Origin: Pagrus major
Taxonomy: Eukaryota; Chordata; Actinopteri; Spariformes; Sparidae
DNA: 64,000 nt
Assembly (NCBI RefSeq): GCF_040436345.1
Contig: NC_133238.1
Span: 7,442,150-7,506,149, forward strand
Direction: 5' to 3'
In this document: positions 11,101 through 22,901 of the stretch, piece by piece
How positions within the stretch are numbered: the stretch's first letter is position 1
Layout of the letters: each line of letters begins with the position of its first letter
Notes under the pieces: model-generated
The model's database searches: none
What the model was told of the DNA's origin: nothing
What the model saw: the letters and a program-made list of their open reading frames with translations, nothing else
Position numbers and translations under genes: made by a program

Positions 11101-14100
11101 CATAAGTGTTTGTTTTTTTAGCTAACAGTTTTCATGTGTTTCCCTGCAGTCACATCAGGAGCCTTCTGCTGCGACGTGGTCCTCGACCCTCAGCTGGATT
11201 CATGGACTCCCTCTGAGGTGTGTGTCTGTTTGTGTGTGTGATGCCTCTGTACTCGTTTCTCGCATGTTTCCATCTATTTGCAAACATTTTCCAGTATTGA
11301 AAACGGTTCATTATAATTCCAACCATTAGAGGTCAGCAAAACCTGAAAGTTTTCAGCTGATGTTGAGTCAGTGTAGCAAATACTCGCCTGTTGTAGATTT
11401 CAAAGGCTTAAAAGGTCGTGTCCTTCACAAATGACAGACACTATAGTGAATTAGATTCACGTGGGTTAAAATGGATTCCAATGGTAACAGGATTTTACAC
11501 TGGCCAAAAATCTCAGATAAAGAAACTTCTGCGAGTGCTCAGTCAGTCGTCATGCAGTTATTATTTCTGTATTGTGCTCACGTCCTCCTTTAAACTCCTG
11601 CTTAATTCTGTTTAGCCATATTTTGGCAAAAATAAGACCATCTTGTTGGGTATTTAAGTATCTCATATAGATTTTTGTCTTTATTTAAATGTGTGTTTGC
11701 GTGAGAAGGAGACAGCTGGTGATTTATTAGTTTTATTATCACCAGCAGATGCAGGGGAGGAATGACTCAGAGCTTTTATTTGTTGCTTCGTGCCTCAGAT
11801 TGTGGAGCTCTTGCATTGCTCACTGTCCTGGTCTTTTGTTAGTGAAAGATGTTTGCGAACCAATGTTCATGTTTTTTTCCCCTCTCCAGGAGTCGTTGCG
11901 GTCTCTGACCCGAGGGGCCCAGCAGCTGATCCACCAGGACCTGGTTTGGGAGCCTCTAGAGGTGGCGCCCTCTGTGGCGCTGGAGGTCTTCTCACACAGC
12001 AGGTAGGTGGACTCAGTCCTGTCTATCACTGATACTGATCATAGCTCTTTTCACTGCCTACTGGCTATTTTTGTACCTCCTCTCACTTCACACCTCTTTC
12101 CTTCTTTGTAGTTTTCATGGGTCTCTTTGTTTCCTGCATCATCCCTCCACATGATGACTTTTGTTGAATTTCTTCTCTCTGTCTTAGGTGTAAACAGGAA
12201 GAGGTGGAAGAGAAGGCAGCACAGAATGCCAGAGGGAAAGTGATGCTCTACAGGTGACGTTTCATGCACATGTTGTGGTTTTAAACTTAAATTCTGCCTT
12301 CATTGTTCCAGTGTTCTGTCAGTTTCATGTTTTTCTAAAGGAGGGTATGTCTTTTGTAAATGTCCCACCTCTTCTCCAATCTTAATCATTTACCCTTTGT
12401 CTTCTTTTGAAGATGTGGTGATCATGTGCTTCTAAGCGGGGACCCCCTGGTGGCCAGGACAGGCCTGTGCTCCCAGTACGAGGTGACGGCCCTCCACAGT
12501 CTGGGACAGGGACCGTTTGGTCTCCACCGTCGAGCACAGGGCCTCTCTCTGCCTCTGCAGCTGCAGGTAGGGACGTGTGCGTGGAACATGGTGACGTAAT
12601 GGCACCTAAATACTGTGTGTGTTGGATTGTTTCATTTTTATTTTTTTTAATCTTGTTTAAAATACTTGACCATTGATTTCAGTGTTATTAGGACAAGGAT
12701 TTAGACTTGGGATGATCTAAATTTTACAGGAAAGCTGATTACACCACGGTTTCTGTAGCTTAAAAAATGTCAAATTCAAAGGTGATTATTGGTGTGGAAT
12801 GTCTGCTGGCACCTTCACAGGTTTCAGTGTCACCAAGGGAAAGTCGGTTTATTTTTGTTAACATATATATTTAGCAGTCTGCAGTTGTTTGCCTCAAGAT
12901 TATTAATTAAAGCAGCATTTAATTGTCTTTTTATATCAAAGCGCATCCTGTATAATAACACAGAAAAAGGACTTTATCTGTGTCTACATGTGTCTGTTAG
13001 TCACGTTGTCATCTTCTCTGCAGGCTCATCACACAGTCTGGAGGAAACTGAGGCAGCGGGCAGAGAAACTGGTAAGAACAAAAATGATCTCCTTCTCTAC
13101 CTCACACTATTCCAGAGGCAGTGACATCAAAGCCAAAGCACTGATGCCAACTCAGAGAAGGAGGGATGTCAGTGTTTTGGGGCAGCAGTCTGGTCTAGAT
13201 GCTGGATTTTATCCAAATGAGTGCCTGGTCCACATTCACCCTGGATGCCGCCATCACTTCAGATTTCACAAAGTAGCCAGAGGACAGGATTTAATGGTTA
13301 TTTTTTATTGGTTTGCATTCATATTTTGGCAAAAACAGAGCGAGCAGACTCAACACGGGCTGCAGCGTTGAGGAAAAAGCAGGTGTCGTCCTCGTCATGA
13401 AGGACAAACTGCTGTTTTTCTGAACTCGACATCAAAGACAGAGACGCTGACACAAGATCCAAGGAGGAAGTATTTTTAAATCCTTCCAGGTTCAAGGCTC
13501 ATTCCACGACGTTGTACATCACAGATTGATGCAGCTGAATCCGCTCTGTCTGAGCATAACCAAGTTGGACTGGAGCGCTTAAAGAGACGCATAAATTCTT
13601 CAAAATCAAACTAGGCTACGAGTTAATTTTGGATGGAGCCATCTAGGCGAAATATATTTTGCTGCAGCCTTTTTGGCATTCTCTGTGCATCACTGATTGC
13701 GTAATGATAAAAAAAAAAAAAAGATGTACTCATTAATAGACACACTTGATTTGGCAACTGATGACATACAGTGCTCTGTGGCCTACATTTTATTTTCACA
13801 GAGTGTCGGTTATTTCCGGGAGTTGAAATAGCACTTTATTAAAGACAAAAGTGTGGACGTCAGAGTTGGAACCACATTAAAACGGGGTATATTTGGATCA
13901 CGTCTTTCCGGAGTTTTTACAAGCACAGGATTGGCATGCTGCAGGAGCTGCAGGAGCTGCAGGACATCAGTTTTATGGTCTGAGAGGACACTGTTCCATA
14001 TTATCGTCTGACGCGCTACATGTTTACTGTGTTGATTGTGTATTCGATATGTATAGAGGGCAGTTGTTCTGTCCTTTTCGTCCTACGTGTTAACAGAGCA

Positions 14101-15736
14101 TCACCACTAATCAGAAGAGAAGCTATAAACTGAATCTCTCTGAAGGACATTTATACAGCAGCATTTTCACTATATGTAGTCACATAAAGCCTTAATGCAC
14201 ATGATGCTTCTGAGATCGTTTAACGATAAAACCACAGGAGACTTGTTTGTCTTGTCATGCTCAGTGTTGGCAGTTAAAATATCTGTTTCCTCTTTCTTTG
14301 GAAAAACTGCCAACATTGTGACAGACATCAAACTGTCAACGAACGGCTACAAGGACTGGACTGAAAACACAGTCTGAATCATGGGCTCATCTGTATTTCA
14401 CTTCAGAATTCTCACACATTCAAGTATTATCCACATGTTACAAGTTAGATCTCGCTTTTGTAATTTTAACACAAGACATGGAGAAAGATTCAGCTGTCCT
14501 TTTTAATTTTTAAAGGCAAACTGTCCAGGCTTTGTCAGCTGCTTTTTGCAAACAAAACATTCAAAGTAGAGGTGTCGTAGTTCACCTATGAAGGCACCAA
14601 CCTGAAGTTTCCCTTAGAATCAGTTTTTAACAGACAGCTACATTTATATCAGGTAATCAGACAAAAAAATTGGGTCGGTAGTTCGATTACATGCGGCAAA
14701 TGAAAGTGTAGTAGAAGGTGCTTTTCATTGGTAGCCTATATGTACAGAATATTTACACTTTAATATACAGGCTGTGATCAAAAGCATTACCAAATGTAAT
14801 GAGGAATGAAACTGTCAGAGAGATCATGTGTCTCAGTTAGCTGAGGCTAATGTTAAACAACTACAGCAAAAAACACGAGCGGTCCCATAATCACGAGTTG
14901 TGAACAAGCCTGCAGTGTAGCCAGAATATCTAAATCATTGTTGTTATAGGTCAAACTAAAAGCGAGCTCTTCCAAAATGTTGTTAATAATCTTGTGTGTG
15001 CAAAGGATGGTCAGCACGTTGTACTGTTTAGAGTTTGTTTTCTTCTTCCTTAAACTTCTTGACTTAAACTAAAACAGTTTGATAGCAAAACAATCTTTTG
15101 TTGTGGCTCGACTTGGATTAGAAGTTTCAGAAGGGACACATTTCATATTGTATAAGCAGTTTTTAGCCTTGGAACTACGCACATCATTGTTTTCCATTAG
15201 ATCCAGATGGACAAAAGAACAGAAACAATCAAATGCAATCCTGTCCAGCAGCCAAACATTTTAGAGACTGTTTTTAAGAGACAGTGATTCAGCTCTATAC
15301 TTTTTCAGACTGTTGTAATACATCAGACCCTCTGTATGTACAGAATTTACCAGAAACGGCTTTATGAAAGCAGCGAGGCGTGGGCAGGCGCATTTTGTAA
15401 GCCGGCTGCAGGCAGTAGGGAGGCATGTTCCCCGTCTGCCTCCAGCTGGCGCTCAAAACACAGCCGCCCACGCTACAAACAGATGCCTCCACACCCCCCT
15501 CTGTAGAGAAGTCCTTTTAAAGATGGTTTTAAGCTTATTAAACTCACATAAACGACAGAAAAAATGTTGGAGAGGACGTAACAATTATTAGAAATAATAG
15601 ATTACATGATTGTTACATATTTTTGACTTTTTCTTTCTTTTGTTTCATACAGGTTGAGGTGTCGAGACCCAAAGAAGCAGCTCCACCCTCTCAACCTGAC
15701 TCCACCTCTGACCAGCCTGTAACGACCCCTGTGTAA
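8114..15736 (+). CDS. mrpl39: Mitochondrial large ribosomal subunit protein mL39 (MRPL39), complete
   Basis: Component of the mitochondrial ribosome large subunit, acting in the matrix. Ten coding exons join in frame: 8114-8150, 9275-9481, 9598-9737, 10789-10888, 11150-11217, 11890-12002, 12188-12253, 12413-12566, 13024-13071, 15653-15736. They sum to 1017 nt, or 338 aa, the length I recall for human MRPL39. All introns are GT-AG. The N-terminus (MATRTVCQVLQR) is basic with no acidic residue, fitting a mitochondrial presequence. The family derives from the N-terminal TGS and second additional domains of threonyl-tRNA synthetase. Recognisable stretches include QRNAIFSREHDRQ, VKSSVLALVDGEPWP and LSGDPLVARTG. 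The C-terminus is Pro/Ser/Thr-rich. The stop TAA is at 15734-15736. The identification is by family resemblance and gene neighbourhood. Confidence 0.95.
13072..15652. other. mrpl39 intron 9, 2.6 kb, no gene seen
   Basis: This is the largest intron of mrpl39, from donor GTAAGA to acceptor TTTCATACAG. I see no exon, RNA gene or clear transposon inside. A poly-A run lies near 13710-13722. Confidence 0.6.
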
Positions 15737-15786
15737 CCTTCCACACACACATACACACGACATGTATCTGACTGTACTATTTGTTC

Positions 15787-15792
15787 AATAAA
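15787..15792 (+). terminator. mrpl39: mrpl39 polyadenylation signal
   Basis: AATAAA lies 51 nt after the stop codon and is followed by a TGTG stretch. The 3' UTR is therefore very short, under 100 nt. Confidence 0.85.
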
Positions 15793-15799
15793 TGTGTAA

Positions 15800-18700
15800 A
15801 AAATATCTGACAAATCACTTCATTTATCTCGTTCTTATCGAAATAGCTGCAAATCGAAAGGAATCGTTTACGTGACTTCATTGTCGTAAAAATACACGCG
15901 CGTCTTTGTTGCGGTGTGTGTTGAAAAAATGTTATAAACACCCCGGGGGGGGGAGGGTAAGGACTTCAGCTGATGGCGGGTGTGTTGGAATGAAAATGGA
16001 AACGCGTGGATGTGCGCTTGTGTGTGTGTCAGCAGTTTGCTTAACAACAAAAGCGAAAGGGTGTGTATGTGTGTGTGTGTGTGTGTTGGATGAAGGTCAG
16101 GCAGCAGTGCAGCTGTTGTGTCTGTCACTCGTCAAACAGGTGGCTCTCAATCCTCAGAGTGTGTTGTGAGTCAAGTGTGAGAAAGTGTGAGCAGGCCCGA
16201 GGATCGGAGCCATGAGGCGGTTTTCGTTTTCCTTTTTTTTTTTTTTTTTTCCAGGATTCCAGGCGATTTGACACATTAGACACAACGCTCCCGGTTTCTG
16301 TCAGAGATCACCCTGTGATCAAACAAACCCTCTGCTGCCACTGTGCATCACGAGTGTGTAGAGATGCTCTGAAATACAGGCTCTGATGGTACTGTAGCAC
16401 TTTCCAATGATACAGCTTTTTATGGAAACACTATAAGTTCTGATTAATGTCTATTAGTCACTCACTGAGTACAATCTTTGTAGTTTCCTGGGTCCTTTGG
16501 TTTCTAATAATCCATTGATAAAGGGTCATTATGTTTCTAACGTTCTAATAAACAACCAATTGTGCAGAAACAGATGGTAATGAAACGTTTTAAAATGTAA
16601 ATTAGAAGAGAATTTACTGCTTTCCTTATCTTATGTGATGGTAAACTGAATATCCTTGAGCTTTTGACGATACATGTGGCTCAACAACAAGCTAACAACA
16701 ACCTAATGAGCCATTTCCACTATTTCCTGACATTTCATAGATCATATGTTCAATCTAAATCAAATAAATACTTTGGCGGACTAAACGATGATATCCTCCA
16801 GTTGCTGCTCTGCTTGTGTGCGTGACCTCCAGGTGGCTTCAGACGATCAATATCACACGTTATGAGTGTCCTCTCTCCGCCAAGATGATAAAATGTAGTC
16901 GGTCAACAGAGGATAAACACCAGACAAAGATCCTTGCAGAAAAAGGTGGTCTTTTAATGGCTCTTCTAGAAGGAATTAGCAAATTCCTCACAAATTATTG
17001 TTTTTCCGTCTGTAATGTGATCAGATTAAACAAACAAGACATAAAATGTTGATTATTGAGCATTAGAGCTCGTCGTAGACGTATTTTTAAACCTTTGGAG
17101 TCTGGCTGGGTGATATACAGTATTAATAAAGCATTAGCTACAACGTAAACACTCTTACAATACTAAAATACCAATAGTTTTTAATAGCACGGTGCTGTAA
17201 GCCCAACATTTGTGTAACAGTACAGGTGGTAACAGACAGCTGCTAATGTTTAATGATCACCAATGACAGAAAGGAAATTGAGCCACACAAACAGACCCTC
17301 TCCTCTTTCTCCCCACCCCCAATTGTACGCTACATATCACTGTTTGACATTCGAGCCTCTCCCGCTGTGTCTGTCAACAAAAAGTGAAAGTCACGTCACG
17401 TTAAAACCTTAAAAAAACACCTTGATGTTCAGATGATTTAAGGAGTGTTCTCATGTTCTACTTCTCAATGACGGGGGAACATTTTTCCAGCGTTCGATCA
17501 CAGTCCAAACCCTTCGTCAGTAGACGTCTGGAGACCGAGCAGAGCCTCGGGCCAGAAAAGTTAGCCTCTGTGCAGCTGTTGCTCCCACTCAAGCATCCTA
17601 GTCCCGCCACCACTACCCCCACACCAACACACACTGACAATGTGTGAGACACACCCAGGGACATATGCCTCGGACTTAGAGCCAGTCACACCACCAGCAC
17701 CGATTGAGATGTTTGAATCGGTGCCCTGAATTCCTCGCTGCTGCTGCAGCACTCGAGAGATGTTCAGGAACGCCTGCCGCGCCCGCGATGCCGCTGCTCA
17801 AACATGATTAAATTTGAATAGCGACTAAAACACTCTGGAATAATGCATTCCTGGAAATGAATTCATAATGTGTTGCTGTTTTCCATTCCATGAAGTCAGT
17901 GAATTCACCCTAGAGGTTCCCTCATTTAACTGTATAGTGAAAGGACTGATGGAAAGCAGTGGAAGTGTTTGTCAAGCTCGGTCTTAATGTAGGCCGATCC
18001 AGTGTTCAGTGTTAACACCTGCTTAGTCAATAGTAATTCACTGGGGAATCATTGATCAGCTGGACTCGGGTTAATGAAACAGTTCTCTGTTCGCTGCATT
18101 AGTTGAACTTACCATTATTAATCCGTGCTGAGCTTCTTACTCAGAAATGTAACTGATGTTCACGTTTTTTCTCATTTCAAATGTGGTGTTAGCGTTTCTT
18201 AAAAGCACTTTACCCTTTGGTTACAACCCTAAACTTCATGACTGTGCTCTGTCTTAAGAAATGCTAGCAATGTCCATCCTCCATTGAGATGAGTACAAGA
18301 AAATAACAACTTAAAATGAGGAAAAACATGCTATGCTTTAGAAACAAATAGCCCACGTACATCTAGATCCCATGCAAACCGATAAATTGACAATCACAAT
18401 AGTTTGTAGTGTAGTTTTTTGGCAACTACTCTATCAATGAATTGTTGTAGTTCTAAATAACAGTTGAACATTGAAGGGAAAAAAACCCATTAAGTTGAAA
18501 TATTAGATTATCACATGAAGAGTACAAACACCTTCACAACTGAACATTTTCCAAATAAAAAGGGGCCAGAAATCTTCAAAAACATAGCCACAGTTTTCAC
18601 TCTTCAGAATAAATTCCTCTATTCATAAAAAAAGTGATAACTGACAAGGAAGAGCCTTTTCCTGCCAAAACAGAAACATTTCTTCGCAGTATAAATGTAA

Positions 18701-20450
18701 TCCCTGCATTCATAGTATCTAGAGAAAGATTAGTTTCTGAATACACTGAATACATTTCTGATTTCGGCCTTGAGAGAGCGCCAACCCTTCCCTCTGTCTC
18801 ATGAACCTTTAATTCTCTTTCGGTTGCACTTCTCTCAAGTTCATCATCTTGATCCGAGGCTGAACATGTTTTCATCATCTTCAGAAACTCTCAACACTTA
18901 ATAGGGACGTTTTAAGGGTAGAATTCAGCTTCACCTTAACAATTAGAGACCGGATGAAGTGCTTACTGTAGCTTTTTAGATTATTTTTAGAGTTAACAGG
19001 GAATCCTTGAAACACCTCCATACCTTACAAAAGATGAATAAAGACTGTTTTACATCTGAGTTGTCTCTCAGCCTGTTGTGCACCTGCTGTTACCTGTCTG
19101 CTCACAATAACACTTTCTAATAAGGAACTTGTATACAACATGTTAATATGTAACCAGTGGCTATGAGCTGTTTTTGATGATTTATAGATGGTGGGCCTGT
19201 AGCTCTAATTAAGAACAAGCTTTGTTGCCAGGTTGTGGAAAAATCCCTTGGCTGGGGTTTAAATGGAGGTGTTGTTTTCTGTATACATGTTGGTAATCCA
19301 CTTAAAAAAATGCTTAAAGGAAAAATTAAAATCAGTCGTTTCTGGAGCTTCACAGCAAAACAGCGTTACAGCATTCTCCTAAACCACTGAAGTATATGGG
19401 GACTCATTTTAATACAGCTTGCCCGGCATAAGTCCTGAGATCCCAAATTGATTTAAAAGGACATTATTAATACACTTGACGCACTGTCGAGCTTGTGCAC
19501 CCACTTCAGAGAGCTAATACTTTTAGCTTAGCAGCTACAGTAAAGAGTTTGGCTTTAAAAAAGAGTTTGAAAAACATCTTTTTAAATCATTTTGGGATCT
19601 CGGAGCGCCTGGAGACTTTGACTGTACTGTTTGGAGCCATTTCATGTTTCTTTATCTTACATTTCACAGGGGCTCTGTGGGACTTCTGTATTAATCTGGA
19701 AGTCGGTCATTAGTTCACGTTAGCAGACTCCAGTCAAGAAACTACTGTTGCTCTCCGTTAGCGGAGCGGAGAGAGGCGCTGAGACGAGGCACTCGATAAT
19801 GTACAGTAGGTAAAGTCACATCCTTTGGACCGTAACTGAAAAACTGAGTCCTTCACAAAGAAATCCAGAGTCCAGCAGCGTTAAACACCTTAAACAAATC
19901 ATCCACAGGTTTGTTTAGGCAACGAGAGAGACGGGAAGGTCTAATGTCTCGCACCATGGTACAGTCTGCTAACATATGGCCAATAAAAAAGTGATTAATA
20001 CACATAAATTGCTGCAAATTCATACATAGAGCCCCTTTAAAACAAGTCCCCATCTACTTCAGTTGTTTAGGAGAATGCTTCAACACTGATGTCCACAAAT
20101 GTTTTGTGGACGATCATGATTCATTTATTATTTTTGGGTGAACTTTTCCTTTATTTAGTTGTTATTAATTGATTTTGGTCCTGGCCTTTTATATATATCA
20201 AGTAAATCAAAGGTTTTTTTGAGACCTGGCAACCCGAAAGTTGTTTTATAATGTCTTGTAACGGATAAGTTAGTTTTTAAATGATTTATTAACCATAAAT
20301 ACAACAATTAGATCTCATTTTAAATCATTTAGGCTATAAAGGTTCCTTATTACCAGGTTCTTTAATAGCATAATGACTTTTAAGGTTCCATAGAAGTCCC
20401 TAAATGATGAGAAACAGGAAATCTGACTCTGTTTTAGACGTTTTGATGTA
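15800..20450. other. mrpl39-jam2 intergenic region
   Basis: About 4.7 kb without a recognisable gene. It includes a GT microsatellite (about 16060-16086), a poly-T run (about 16236-16252), AT-rich sequence and a long palindromic repeat element at 19314-20153. I looked by eye for the miR-155 hairpin, which neighbours MRPL39 in human, and did not see it. Confidence 0.6.
19314..20153. mobile_element. Palindromic non-autonomous DNA element (MITE-like), copy A
   Basis: The left end begins TTAAAGGAAAAATTAAAA and the right end is GGGTGAACTTTTCCTTTA. Inner arms are inverted copies: CATTCTCCTAAACCACTGAA with GGGGACTC on the left, and GTCCCCATCTACTTCAG with TTTAGGAGAATGCTTC on the right. The same family occurs at 25935-26498. 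No transposase is present. The class is inferred from the TTAA-like ends and inverted repeats. Confidence 0.7.
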
Positions 20451-20579
20451 AATGTTCAGTGTGTGGCTTGCAGATAAATCTGCGGGCTCAATCTATGTTG
20501 TCTACTGATATTTTGAGGGTCAAACCGGGTCCCACTCAGGGCCAAGGTATGATGGGTGCCACACCTTGTTGCCATACCC

Positions 20580-21055
20580 AGTTGCCTCCCGCTATGTGGC
20601 CATTTGGTAGTGCAGTGCGCGTCTTGGACACGGCGCTGCGCTCTCGGCGCTCCGCCGCTCTGCTCGTCTGAAAGCACACTCCGCCCTCCCTCCACCTCCA
20701 TCTCCACCTCAACCAGCGCCGAAACCGCACCGCAAGAAGAGAGAGGACGTCCATCCGCGTCTGCGATTGTACCCGAGGCTCCCCAGCCAAAACCTCTCAG
20801 CCAGGAGACCGGCTTCTCAGCCCCGATCAGTCCCGGAGGTGCGCCCCGCTCATCCGCTCGCCCTGCCAGCAGCTCCGCGCCGTTCCGATCAGCGCCGGGC
20901 AGGTCCGCTCGCTTCCCCCCTGGAGAACAGTTTATTCCCTGGAAGCTGGATGAATTATTGGAGAGTTGTGAACAAGTGCGAGAAGAAAGCTGAGGATCGG
21001 GATCTGCCGCCTCGCTCCGTCCAGGGAAGACAAGACTCAGCCAGAGTTGTGGACG
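20580..21055 (+). promoter_or_regulatory. jam2: GC-rich promoter and 5' UTR of jam2
   Basis: The base composition rises sharply to GC- and CpG-rich, unlike the AT-rich flanks, and this continues to the jam2 start codon. No TATA box is evident, so a CpG-island type promoter is likely. Open frames of 114 and 145 codons here match no family I know and are probably a by-product of the GC content. Confidence 0.65.
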
Positions 21056-21107
21056 ATGATGGAGGGGACGTCCCTGTATCTTCCTTTTGTTGTTTTACTG
21101 ATGCAAT
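21056..21107 (+). CDS. jam2: jam2 coding exon 1 (signal peptide)
   Basis: Two consecutive in-frame ATG codons (21056 and 21059) open the frame MMEGTSLYLPFVVLLMQ, a short hydrophobic signal sequence, before the donor GTAAGT at 21108. The final T joins GT of exon 2 to make Cys. Either Met could start; the first was chosen. A 6.3-kb intron follows. Confidence 0.85.
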
Positions 21108-22371
21108 GTAAGTGGCAAATGGAAACTATTCATTCAGAGGAATAACTGTTTCTCTGTTTGTATTTGTGTTCCTCTACTTCTCTCCACGGTGTAAAAGACA
21201 GGAAATAGATGATTAAAGTAGTGGATTCCAGCTTTAGTGTATTTTAACTGATCCGGCTACTTTTTATTTATAATTATTTCCCTTTTTTAAATTTTTTTTT
21301 TTACAATAACTGTCTGTTTACATCCTGGATCAATACTCTGCAAAAAAGTCATTTAATTTAGTGCTCTAGACTTCAAGTCTTATTTACTGAGGAGCGTTCC
21401 TCTTTTTCTTTGATTTAATGGCATTTTCTTAAAAGTCTCTCAGCCGTAGTTTGCCTCACACTTGTCTCTAAAAAAGATAAAAACATCTAGAAACGTGAGT
21501 GTGCATTGGAATTTTTTGTGGCACGATCAAAAATTTCAAGTTAAACTGAAAAATGAAAGAAAACATTTTTTTTTTCTCCGTGCTTTTATTTTGTTAGGTG
21601 TTTTTCCACACTTTCCCAGTTCAGTTGAAGCCTCTCTGTGAGAGTGGGCTGTGGCGACCATGCAGCCATGCTGGGTCCCTTCAAGTTGGCCCCAAAGTTG
21701 TGCTTGGCCGTGTGCCACCTTAGGGTGTGGGCGGCACGGCGGTGGCAGGTGGGCACACATTTTGGCAGATAAGGTGGCGGATCCGTGCATGAAGTCATTG
21801 GGTTGGATTAGCACCAGAACCCTCACACTGTTTTTCCTCGTGACGAGGTGTTTTCATAGCGGTGATGTTACCAGGAGACTGAAGGCTTGAGAACAAAAAC
21901 AGGAAAAATACAAGTGGAAAAAAACATTTTCTTTATTAAGAGACAAGCACCTAACTTTCCCTGGTGATCCTGTGTGGAAATCTGTGTGACACGCAGGGAA
22001 AAGAGAAAGCAGTGTAGGTGCCGTTGGGTCTCCAAGGGAGCAGTAGCAGTTTGAGAAGGATGTGATGAGACAGTGAGAGTGAGTGATGCACATTTTACTC
22101 TGTGTTGTCCACATTTTGCCACCTGTCAGGCTACCAGGTCAAGAGTTCACAGAGGTGTGTGTGTGTCCAGGCCCAGCTTCTGACAACCTGACAGAAATCA
22201 CTCATCGACTGCTGCACGGATAGATGTCACCAGTTTCAACAGAGCAGCATCAGATCGGCCTCGTTCTCCACTGGCCGCCTGTGGAGTGTGTTGTTTGAAA
22301 CCAAAAAATCCAGAAGGAAATGTTTTGGGTGGGACACTGTGGCAGGAGACCCTGCTTCCCCTATGTCAACC

Positions 22372-22412
<41 letters not shown>

Positions 22413-22863
22413 GTGTCTGACTGAGACAGCTGTTGCTCACAGGGCTACAGTCAAACAGAGAGGCTTTGTTCAGACGGACACACACACACACTCTCAGTCC
22501 TCACCCTGTTTTTCTCTGTACCCCAACAGCCTTGAAACGTGTGCGCCGTCCACGTTATCTATATCACACAGCCAGACAGGGTACGTCCTACGGGTCCATC
22601 TCCTTTCCTCTTTCATTTGTTCCCTGTTAATTTGAATAAGTGCCTTAATTATTACTGCGCCATGCTTTTGACCTCGGCACAGCCCTGGCAACACCCACCC
22701 CCAGTCTCTGTAACACTCAGTACGGACCACGTAATGAGAGGAAAGCTGCGTGCCAAGGAGCGAGTGTGCCATCTTTCTATTTTTGCTCAGGCAAGAGGGT
22801 GGCTGTCCCTCTGTGAGTTTAAGCTGTCGCAGTGTTTTGGTTGATGTTAATGCCACGCACGAG

Positions 22864-22901
<38 letters not shown>

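Noticed and set aside
15800-20450. Possible miR-155 hairpin next to mrpl39
   Set aside because: Human MIR155HG neighbours MRPL39, so I looked for the mature-sequence start TTAATGCTAAT and its reverse complement. I did not see it in the regions flanking mrpl39.
20556-21111. Open frames of 145 and 114 codons upstream of jam2
   Set aside because: They lie in a GC-rich promoter, show no family resemblance and are out of frame with the jam2 start. Probably chance open frames.
22375-22411. CA repeats as a CRISPR-like or satellite array
   Set aside because: Simple dinucleotide microsatellites without spacers, in a vertebrate genome.
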